Source: Candidatus Acidiferrum typicum (GTDB lineage Bacteria > Acidobacteriota > Terriglobia > Acidiferrales > UBA7541). Taken from it: DNA of 12,093 nt. Every line of letters begins with the position of its first letter. The first letter of the stretch is position 1. Positions 1 through 6,027 of this stretch are shown in pieces. The translations under genes and the position numbers were made by a program. Location: NCBI GenBank assembly GCA_002478115.1, contig DLMH01000167.1, positions 691-12,783 on the forward strand, written 5' to 3'. The notes beneath the pieces are model-generated. The model had not been told where the DNA came from. It saw only the letters and a program-made list of their open reading frames with translations, and made no database searches.

Positions 1-175
1 AACGGTATATCACTCAAATCATCGTACTGCCCCGGTTGGGGCCTGAACAACCGTTGTTGTTGGAGAACTAGGTACGTCAGGCCAAATTGGGAGAAAATCT
101 CGCAGTCGGAACTCAATTCCGCAACCAGACAAGCCGAATCTAGCCGCCGTGCTGTGCTTGCCCGAAATGCATTGA

Positions 176-226
176 CTCGGCGCAACCGAGGCCCCTACGA
201 TGGTCGCACACGGGGCCGGGTTTTTT
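176..226 (+). terminator. Possible rho-independent terminator before the kinase remnant
   Basis: Two consecutive inverted repeats are visible: CTCGG/CCGAG around a 5-base loop (176-190), then GGCCCC (189-194 region) paired with GGGGCC (about 213-218). They are followed by GGG and a run of six T. GC-rich stem plus T-run is the usual intrinsic terminator layout. It would end transcription arriving from left of the window, just before the kinase start at 229. The second loop is long (about 17 bases), which weakens the call. It could instead act in the leader of the kinase remnant. Confidence 0.35.
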
Positions 227-228
227 CG

Positions 229-697
229 TTGATCGACCAAACCGTCTCGCACTACCGCATTGTGGAGAAGTTGGGCGGCGGTGGCATGGGTGTGGTCTAC
301 AAGGCTGAGGACATGCGCCTCCACCGTTTCGTAGCCCTCAAGTTCTTGCCCGATGAAGTTGCCCGTGACTCGCAGGCTCTGGCCCGTTTTCAACGCGAAG
401 CCAAAGCCGCTTCTGCACTGAACCACCCTAATATCTGTACCGTTTACGACATTGGCGAGCAGGATGGGCAGGCATTCATCGCCATGGAGTTTCTCGATGG
501 CGTCACGCTCAAACATCGCATTGCCGGGCACCCCCTGGAAATTGAAACTCTCTTGTCGCTCGGAGTCGAGACATCCGATGCGCTGGACGCCGCTCACACG
601 GCTGGCATCGTTCACCGCGACATCAAGCCTGCCAACGTCTTCTTTACCAAGCGGTGTCACGCGAAGATTCTATGACTTCGGAGTGGCGAAGGTATCA
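229..697 (+). pseudogene. Ser/Thr protein kinase, 5' fragment (frameshifted and truncated)
   Basis: This is the N-terminal lobe and catalytic loop of a PknB-type (Hanks-type) Ser/Thr kinase. From a TTG at 229 the reading gives the usual opening ([14 protein letters not shown]), a glycine loop (GGGGMGVV), the ATP-binding lysine in VALKFL, an E in the FQREAKAA helix, and the catalytic loop HRDIKPAN. The frame stops at TGA 673-675 directly after AKIL. One extra base near 671-673 restores the expected DFGVAKV in the next frame (674-694). Sequence after that no longer resembles a kinase: it becomes ComM-like in another frame, with the junction at about 689-697. No activation segment, C-lobe or sensor tail remains, so no active kinase is expected. 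The TTG is chosen because homology begins there; ATG 154 would add 25 residues with no kinase character. The subfamily differs from the intact kinase at 6028, so this is probably debris of a separate paralogue. Confidence 0.85.
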
Positions 698-1141
698 CTA
701 TCAACCTCGCCCCTGCGGATATTAAGAAGGAGGGCTCAGGATTCGACCTGCCGATGGCTCTCGGTATTGTGGGCGCCTACGGCGGTCTCACGAAGAAGGA
801 GATCTCCGACTGCCTCTTTGTGGGAGAGTTGTCGCTCGCCGGTGGCGTTCGCGGCATTCGTGGCACGCTGCCGATCGCCCTTGAGGCTCGCGGCCGGAAA
901 ATTTCCCGCCTCGTCGTCCCCGAAGCCAACGCCCGTGAAGCCGCCATGGTTGGCGAGTCGACGTTTACCCGGTGCGTTCGTTGCTGGATGTATCCACTTC
1001 GTGAACTCCGGCAAACGAATCGCTCCCCTCAAAGCCGATGGCGACGCCCTGCTGCGCGAATCCCAGGAATTTCTCGTGGACTTCAAAGACGTTCGCGGTC
1101 AGCAAACCGCCAAGCGCGCCATCGAAATCTCCTGCGCCGGA
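691..1141 (+). pseudogene. ComM/YifB-type Mg-chelatase-like AAA+ ATPase, internal fragment
   Basis: Three successive frames together read as one continuous piece of the N-terminal part of a ComM/YifB protein (the Mg-chelatase-like ATPase linked to branch migration in natural transformation). Frame A (about 691-956) gives ITINLAPADIKKEG, then FDLPMALG and GELSLAGGVRGIRG. A lost base near 956 moves to frame B (957-991), reading VDVYPVRSLLDV. A second lost base near 991 moves to frame C (992-1141), reading IHFVNSGKR and then DVRGQQTAKRAIEISCAG. The family would next show the Walker A loop, but here the match ends abruptly at about 1141 and turns into unrelated minus-strand sequence. Both ends are missing and no ATPase motif is present, so this is non-functional. 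The left end is fused to a kinase fragment. The family assignment is confident from the motifs; the history of the fusion is inference. Confidence 0.85.
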
Positions 1142-1739
1142 AAGGAACGCCGGGCGCAAACTCTGGATGAAGAAAATGTTCTACGGCAAGAAAGATCGCA
1201 GCAATCGCTACGACGATGCGCCCAAATAGGATCATCCATTTCGATTGTTGCGGCGACGAGGCGCGACTATGCAGTCCGGCGAGAGCCCATGCGCCTCCGG
1301 CAAAAGAGAGATCTCTTAGCGCGTAGGCCCACGCGAATCGATCTTTGGGATGCGCGAGCGCATACGGTATATAGATCATGCAGACAAATAGAAAGAACAT
1401 CAATCCGAGCAGGGTGGACGACAAGCGTACGAACTTCCTCACAGTAAGACTGGTAGCTGCTGCGAGCAGCGCGCATCCGACAAAACACGCCCAAGTGCGC
1501 CGGCATCCAGGACGGACCATATTCTGGATAAATTCCGGGTCGCGGAAATGCTCGGGCGCGAATACAGCGAGTGGAACGGCGATGAAGACACAGCCCAAGG
1601 TGATGAGCTTGTTCCAGCCGCGAGCCGCGCTGATCTCTTTTCGAAGTATAAAAACTCCGGCGACAAGATAGATAAGCCCGGCAAAACACATCCAGAAATT
1701 TGTTGATGAAAGCTTCAGAACCTCTTTCGCGAAATGGTC
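1142..1739 (-). pseudogene. DoxX-like integral membrane protein, truncated at both ends
   Basis: The minus strand reads as a multi-pass membrane protein: FWMCFAGLIYLVAGVFI, KLITLGCVFIAVPLAVFAPEHF, a third hydrophobic stretch with FVGCALLAAATSL, then LGLMFFLFVCMIYIPYALAHP, LRDLSFAGGAWALAGL, and a last segment ending VEHFLHPEFAPGVP. This resembles DoxX-like membrane proteins seen in acidobacteria. After FAPGVP (about 1150) the match stops where the ComM fragment begins, so the C-terminus is lost. The left side lacks a convincing start: the frame stays open upstream of the ATG at 1691 and homology seems to run to about 1737 before switching to another protein. In the middle, NMVRPGCRRTW appears where a neighbouring frame gives PSWMPAHL, which is what the family normally has. 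That suggests two compensating indels near 1490-1520. The product is unlikely to be functional; exact family membership is moderately sure. Confidence 0.65.
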
Positions 1740-1834
1740 TGCGGAATGAGAATGGGGTGGCGAGGACTGTACACGGCAATCGCCTAGAGAAGATGCACGG
1801 CGCCGACAATCAGACCACCGACAACGATGGCCGG
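1733..1834 (-). pseudogene. Fragment of a second small membrane protein with in-frame stop
   Basis: On the minus strand, 1834 to 1733 reads PAIVVGGLIVGAVHLL, a TAG stop (1784-1786), then AIAVYSPRHPILIPQTI. Both halves are in the same frame, and the stop needs only one substitution from a tyrosine codon (TAC to TAG), giving the plausible LLYAIAVYSP. The hydrophobic first helix followed by this motif resembles an uncharacterised acidobacterial membrane protein family that I recall but cannot name. The segment ends where the DoxX-like remnant begins, at about 1735-1745. It is too short to be a gene. It is best read as a relic joined to its neighbour by deletion or recombination. The identification rests on memory of similar proteins and is tentative. 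Confidence 0.45.
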
Positions 1835-1974
1835 AAAAGCGCCCGGGTGCGCGGAGGACGAAGCTACAAGGCCGGCCTACATCGAGTTTGCCATTCCGAA
1901 CGGTACTTCGACAAACACAGACTTCTTTTGAGATACGTGCGCTACCTTGAAGTCGTCACCTTCCGCTCGTCCAC

Positions 1975-2006
1975 GTTCGGTGTCTCCCGAGTTCGGTGTG
2001 TCCCGA
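1975..2006. repeat. Tandem 16-bp direct repeat
   Basis: GTTCGGTGTCTCCCGA (1975-1990) is followed immediately by GTTCGGTGTGTCCCGA (1991-2006), differing at one base. It looks like a recent slippage duplication. The unit is not a multiple of three, so it would break any reading frame crossing it. It lies in the stretch 1835-2125, where I see no convincing gene. Confidence 0.8.
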
Positions 2007-2125
2007 AGACAGCTATCGGCTCATTGACCACCGCAGTTTAGGAAATCATCTTGTCTACCTGCATGCATCGGCAATAGCCACTTAATAGATTTTGATCATG
2101 ACCACGTTCCACAACTCGGAACTTC

Positions 2126-3607
2126 TCACTTTATGGCGAGCAGGTTGCGGAGCTTGCGTACAGCATTGGGAATCTCCGTCAACCTAGTGCCGCCAAAACC
2201 CAGGATGAAGCCCTGGCGCGACGCCTCGCCCATATAGGAAGGAGACAGCGGCCATAGCGAAAGGTTCAGGCGGGCGGCTCGCTCGGCGATTTCCAGATCG
2301 CAACTCCCGTTTTGCAGCGTCACAGCCACATGCATGCCAGCTTCGTCCCCGAGCAATTCGACCAAAGGGCCCAGTTCTCTGCTGAGGCTGACTACCAACG
2401 CACTCCTTAGCTCGCCGTAGTGAATCCGCATTCTTCGGATGTGGCGTGCAAAATGCCCTTCCCGAATAAAGTCCGAGACCACTTCCTGATAGAAGCTGGG
2501 GGGGCCAAGGTCCATGACCCGGCGGACGGCGTGAAAACGATCGACGAGGTCCGAAGGAATAACGATATATCCGAGACGCAAAGACGGAAACAAGACTTTG
2601 CTGAAGGTTCCGATGTAGATCACGCGGGCGTTGGAGTCGAGCCCCTGCAAGGATGCGATCGGCAGGCTTTCGTACCGAAACTCGCTGTCATAGTCATCCT
2701 CGATGATCCAGGAGCCCGAGGTCTGTGCCCAATCCACCAATTGCAGGCGTCGTGAGGCGCTCATGGTCACGCCCAGTGGAAATTGATGAGAGGGCGTAAC
2801 AAATGCGGCTCGCGCCTTGCGACATTGCTTGATGCCGGCGGCAACATCCAGACCTTCCTTGTCGACCGGCACAGGCACGGGATAACAGCCGGTCAGCGCA
2901 AAGACCTCTCGTGCCAATCGGTAACCGGGTTGTTCCACCCACACACGATTCCCAGGATCGAGGAGAACCCGAGCCGAAATCTCAAGCGCCTGCTGGGAAC
3001 CTCCGACGATCATGACCTGCTCAGCTTCGCAGTGCAACGATCGGGCGATTTTCAGATAGTTTGCGATCGTTTCGCGGAACGCCATGGAGCCCATCTGATC
3101 GCCGTAATGAAATGCATCCGCGTCCGAACTTCGGCAACGGCGCGCGACCAGGTTGGACCAGACGCCGAGCGGAAATTGGTCGAATGCCACCTGCCCTACA
3201 CGGAATGCTCCCCAATTCTGCAGCCATGGGAAGCGAACAACACGGGGAAGGACCGAAGAGCGCCTAGCGACCGGCCGAGGCCCAGAAGGGGTTGGCGCAT
3301 GGGTGCTGCCGGCGGGCTTGCTCGACGTCAGTTGGTCCGGAAGGGAACTGGCAATGACAGTTCCTGCGCCCACGCGGCTCTCGAAATAGCCTTCCGCAAG
3401 AAGCTGGGCGTACGCATTGAGAACGGGAAAGCGCGAAACACGAATTTCGGAGGCAAGCACTCGGGTCGACGGAATTCGTTGTCCTGGCCGCAGGCTACCA
3501 TCGACAATCGCCGCGCGATAGGCGTCATAGATCTGCTGATGAAGAGCCTTCGGGGCCTTCCGGTTGACCTCGATCATAGGGAGAATCCCAGAAGCTACCC
3601 TCTTCAT
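2126..3607 (-). CDS. MocR/PdxR-type transcriptional regulator (GntR HTH + aminotransferase-like domain)
   Basis: The 493-residue length is normal for the MocR family. These are DNA-binding regulators that use a fold-type I PLP aminotransferase-like domain as effector sensor; known members control vitamin B6, GABA or taurine genes. Residues about 15-85 form a GntR winged helix (ALHQQIYDAYRAAIVDG, then PGQRIPSTRVLASEI, then YAQLLAEGYFESRVGAGT). A Pro/Ser-rich linker (about 88-120) leads to the aminotransferase-like domain: HYGDQMGSMAFRETIANYL (about 167-185), GGSQQALEI (202-210), VEQPGYR (224-230), TPSHQFPLG (271-279) and EDDYDSEFRY (303-312). The PLP-binding lysine is K337 in GTFSKVLFPSLRLGY. 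All key positions look intact. The ATG at 3607 has GAGGAA too close upstream (2 bases) to be a good ribosome site, so the ATG at residue 11 (MIEV) is an alternative start. The gene stands alone; the divergent neighbour starts within about 15 bp. MocR proteins often control a divergent gene, but this neighbour is an unknown small protein, so the target is unknown. Confidence 0.93.
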   Translation of the reverse strand: MKRVASGILPMIEVNRKAPKALHQQIYDAYRAAIVDGSLRPGQRIPSTRVLASEIRVSRFPVLNAYAQLLAEGYFESRVGAGTVIASSLPDQLTSSKPAGSTHAPTPSGPRPVARRSSVLPRVVRFPWLQNWGAFRVGQVAFDQFPLGVWSNLVARRCRSSDADAFHYGDQMGSMAFRETIANYLKIARSLHCEAEQVMIVGGSQQALEISARVLLDPGNRVWVEQPGYRLAREVFALTGCYPVPVPVDKEGLDVAAGIKQCRKARAAFVTPSHQFPLGVTMSASRRLQLVDWAQTSGSWIIEDDYDSEFRYESLPIASLQGLDSNARVIYIGTFSKVLFPSLRLGYIVIPSDLVDRFHAVRRVMDLGPPSFYQEVVSDFIREGHFARHIRRMRIHYGELRSALVVSLSRELGPLVELLGDEAGMHVAVTLQNGSCDLEIAERAARLNLSLWPLSPSYMGEASRQGFILGFGGTRLTEIPNAVRKLRNLLAIK

Positions 3608-3621
3608 TTCCTCGGATCGTA

Positions 3622-4059
3622 ATGGTTATGTCCAAATCCAGTCAAGTGGGTATTGCTTCCGACCATTTTCGGAACAAGTCTAGAAGCATCGATCGGTGTA
3701 CCACCGGTCTCCCTCGGGGTATTTCCTACGTGCGTATTCGCCATTGTGTGGAATGTCCGAACTGTCTAACGCGGTATCTCATTGCCTTCAGTCCTTATAG
3801 CAATGGATCCTACCTGGTTCCCACGGTGTATGGCTCGTCGGAGCAATACATACTCTATTGCTGTTGCAGAGGATTGCGGGTCGTCAGCCCTTGGAGATGG
3901 GGAGAAACGAAAGCCTGTGAGGTCTCGCACGAGGCTTATGATCGTGGCTACGGAACACCCGAAGAAATCTTGCCGTTAACCAACCAGCCTCCCTGGTCAT
4001 TTGACATCTCTCGATACCTCAATTCGAAACCGATGCAGAAAGGGAGACATTCGCGTTGA
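3622..4059 (+). CDS. Conserved-looking small Cys-rich protein of unknown function
   Basis: This is a 145-codon frame with strong protein character from about residue 30 on. It shows C42-x2-C45-x2-C48 (HCVECPNC), then LTRYLIAFSPYSNGSYLVPTV, then C80-C81-C82, and later SPWRWGE and AYDRGYGTPEEI. The CxxC pair followed about 30 residues later by CxC suggests a zinc-ribbon-like fold; that is inference. I recall similar short acidobacterial hypothetical proteins with the same motifs, but I know no function. The start is uncertain. ATG 3622 and ATG 3628 lack a clear ribosome site and lie only about 15 bp from the divergent MocR start, and the first ~29 residues look non-conserved. GTG 3646 or GTG 3730 are alternatives. 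The tail after about residue 118 is also of low complexity for a conserved protein. It may be a real gene with a poorly defined 5' end or a decayed copy. Confidence 0.5.
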   Translation: MVMSKSSQVGIASDHFRNKSRSIDRCTTGLPRGISYVRIRHCVECPNCLTRYLIAFSPYSNGSYLVPTVYGSSEQYILYCCCRGLRVVSPWRWGETKACEVSHEAYDRGYGTPEEILPLTNQPPWSFDISRYLNSKPMQKGRHSR

Positions 4060-4728
4060 GTTCGGTACGGACAGTTGTTTTGCCACGTCACCGAACACCG
4101 AAGAACCCGTCCTGAGCGAGTGGTCGGCAAACCTTACCTTGGGATTACTTCACGTTTGCCCGTCAGAACGAAGCCGCTCGCGCGGCGGACGCGACGCTTA
4201 TGGGAATTTGCATATGCTGGCCATGCTATCAACCCTAGCCCCTGGCCACCTTGATGCTAGCAGCTGCACCATCCCCTCGCGGTTCCGATGCCGATCTCTC
4301 GATCGCGGGATACGTTGTCGGAGGGTTCCATGACGAGTCGTTACCTTCACGCCATGCCTCGTAGGGTAGTGCTGATGGGACAGCACGTCTGATGATTTGA
4401 TCCTTTCTGCAGACAATCATCTCAGCAACTTTCAGGTCACAGCGATACAGCACTAACGTCATCCGCCCACAATCGTACAGATCGCATAAGGAGCTTCGAA
4501 CTCCTTTTCTTCGGACTTCGAAGACCTCCATGTCCTATCCGACTTCTAGTGTCCGGTGGCTCTACAAACTAGTGGAAAGCGCGCCGGGCGCACTTCGGGA
4601 GATTTGGATGCTTGTGATTCGCCCGTGCAGCCACGTTGGTATGAGAACGGGAGTGACGCTCACACAGGCCGAGGTTTGACTTATAGCTGGGTTGAGAATA
4701 CACATAGACGACTCTCGGAAGGTGCTCG
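4060..4728. other. Stretch without a convincing gene
   Basis: About 670 bases separate the Cys-rich protein from the glycosyltransferase. They hold one hairpin repeat (4112-4181). Reading frames here are short and recognisable in neither strand. The best is a minus-strand 98-codon frame (4531-4235) beginning MEVFEVRRKGV with a weak GGATAGGA upstream, but it has no recognisable motif and an Arg/Ser/Pro-rich end. I see no clear promoter hexamers for the downstream gene, though its promoter must lie here unless it is co-transcribed from further left. Confidence 0.6.
4112..4181. repeat. Dispersed hairpin repeat, copy 1
   Basis: This is an imperfect inverted repeat: outer arms GAGCG (4114-4118) and CGCTC (4175-4179), inner arms GGCAAAC (4126-4132) and GTTTGCC (4154-4160). 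It aligns along its length with the longer, more perfect hairpin at 9488-9552. Both share GAGCG, then TGGTC.GC.AACCTTACCTT, then TTGCCCGTCA, then CGCTC. Two related copies 5.4 kb apart with kept pairing suggest a REP-like or miniature mobile element. No transposase is nearby. Confidence 0.6.
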
Positions 4729-5970
4729 ATGGCGAAGTTCTTGTTTACTATGCTGCTGGCGAACGACCTCGGTCTGCCGACGCGCATGGTTCCCATCGCG
4801 CGAGCGCTGGTAGATCGTGGCCACGACGTCGCCGTCTTCAACCCTGCACCAGCACCTTCAAAGCTGATCGCTGAGGCGGGATTGCAAAACCTCCCCATGC
4901 CCTCGCGGCCTATGCCGGCTCCGGTGATGGACTTGGCTCAAGTTGGGTCCGCATGGGATGTGGAAGAGTTTTTTGCCGCTCTGTATCTTGACGAGGAAGC
5001 CACTCGCGGCGAAACGGCGGTCTACGTGGACGTGATCCGCGATTACGATCCTGATGTTGTGGTCGACTCATTCGGGCTTCTTACTTGCCTCGCCGCGCGC
5101 GTAGTTGCCGTGCCGCTCGTAACCGTGCTTCAGGGCAATATTCATCCAGCCAGCGATGGATTTCTCTGGTGGAAGAAAGACCGCCCCGCTCGATTACCCA
5201 GTGCAGCCGCAGTGATCAATAAGGTTGCCGCGGAATACGGAAGCGCACCCGTTGAGCGTTGCGCTGATCTGCTGGCAGGCGATCTTTCCCTGATCGTCGG
5301 CACGCCAGAAACGGATCCGCTGCCGGCTACCGCAGTTGTCGCTTACATCGGACCAATTGTCTGGCAGCGCGGCAATGCCACGCTTCCCGACTGGGTCGCT
5401 GCGCTCGGCCGCGACAAATCTCTGATATGGGTCTACTCCGGCAATCCCAGGTATGCCGGAGTTCCGACTCCTTGTGACTCGATCGTGGTGATTCGCGCGG
5501 CAATCACGGCCTTGGGTGATGCGCCGGTGCAAGTAGTACTGACAACCGGCTACCAGGACGTGCCGGAGGAGTTTGGCATTCTGCCATCAAACTTTCATCA
5601 CGCCCCCTACCTGCCAGGTAGAGCGATGGCTGAGCGCTGCGACCTGATGGTGCATCATGGTGGTCACAGCTCGGTCATAACAGGATTGTCTGCCGGCACG
5701 CCGGCGGTGATCATCCCTACCATAACGGAGCGCGAGAGCAACGCTCGTCGTCTTGCGGCATTGGGCGCGGGCGAGATTGTGTTGCCCGTTGACGGCGCAG
5801 ACGGAGAAAAGCACATCGATGTGGCCGAATTCAGCGCTAAGGTGCACCGCGTGCTGAACGATCCCGGCTATTTCAGCTCCGCTCGCCGGGTCGCCGAATC
5901 AATGCGCAAGTTTGGCGGAGCCCAGGAGGCCGCTGAGCTTATCGAGCGGTTCGCAAGTGGTAAGGCCTGA
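4729..5970 (+). CDS. GT1-family (UGT/macrolide-type) glycosyltransferase
   Basis: The 413-residue length is typical of GT-B fold family 1 glycosyltransferases, which move a sugar from a nucleotide donor to a small-molecule or lipid acceptor in the cytoplasm. The N-terminal acceptor domain starts MAKFLFTMLLAND, with ARALVDRGHDVAVF (about 24-37) as the second Rossmann strand. The C-terminal donor domain holds SLIWVYSGNP (231-240), the linker-strand motif FHHAPYLPG (289-297), and the family signature DLMVHHGGHSSVITGLSAGTP (from 305), followed by ERESNARRLAALGAGE. The common catalytic His in the first loop (GH at about residues 12-16) is absent; ANDLGLPTRM stands there, with Asp13 as a possible substitute base, as in glycopeptide transferases. 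That is inference. The start ATG is supported by GGAAGG at 4717-4722, 6 bases upstream. It is followed after 57 bp by the large kinase, which seems to have its own promoter. The acceptor is unknown; no polyketide, carotenoid or sterol genes are visible. Confidence 0.9.
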   Translation: MAKFLFTMLLANDLGLPTRMVPIARALVDRGHDVAVFNPAPAPSKLIAEAGLQNLPMPSRPMPAPVMDLAQVGSAWDVEEFFAALYLDEEATRGETAVYVDVIRDYDPDVVVDSFGLLTCLAARVVAVPLVTVLQGNIHPASDGFLWWKKDRPARLPSAAAVINKVAAEYGSAPVERCADLLAGDLSLIVGTPETDPLPATAVVAYIGPIVWQRGNATLPDWVAALGRDKSLIWVYSGNPRYAGVPTPCDSIVVIRAAITALGDAPVQVVLTTGYQDVPEEFGILPSNFHHAPYLPGRAMAERCDLMVHHGGHSSVITGLSAGTPAVIIPTITERESNARRLAALGAGEIVLPVDGADGEKHIDVAEFSAKVHRVLNDPGYFSSARRVAESMRKFGGAQEAAELIERFASGKA

Positions 5971-6008
5971 ACCGCAGCCCCTATCCTGTATCTCAAACTT
6001 CCGAAGGG

Positions 6009-6014
6009 TACAAT
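6009..6014 (+). promoter_or_regulatory. Putative -10 box of the large kinase gene
   Basis: TACAAT lies 13 bases before the ATG at 6028, so transcription would begin about 0-10 bases before the start codon and the mRNA would be nearly leaderless. This fits the absence of a purine-rich ribosome site at normal distance; the nearest (GAAGGG, about 6003-6008) is roughly 20 bases upstream. No good -35 hexamer is seen about 17 bases further up. TTGACA at 6017-6022 is wrongly placed to serve this box. Confidence 0.4.
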
Positions 6015-6027
6015 CGTTTGACACTCC

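Noticed and set aside
30..60. Short inverted repeats CCCCGGTTGGGG and AACAACCGTTGTT
   Set aside because: Small simple hairpins at the window edge with no neighbouring gene context. They could be chance.
19..660. 213-codon minus-strand open frame opposite the kinase remnant
   Set aside because: It is the antisense of a real kinase sequence. GC-rich kinase genes commonly give long antisense frames, and a similar one lies opposite the intact kinase.
452..1447. 331-codon plus-strand frame
   Set aside because: Only short parts (DFGVAKV and the ComM end piece) have homology. The remainder is Arg/Ser-rich out-of-frame reading through three unrelated fragments.
2783..3622. 279-codon plus-strand frame opposite the MocR gene
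   Set aside because: It is antisense to a complete, motif-rich regulator and has no recognisable domain of its own.
4235..4531. 98-codon minus-strand frame MEVFEVRRKGV...
   Set aside because: It has no motif, a weak ribosome site and an Arg/Ser/Pro-rich C-terminal half. It is noted in the gap entry but not called as a gene.
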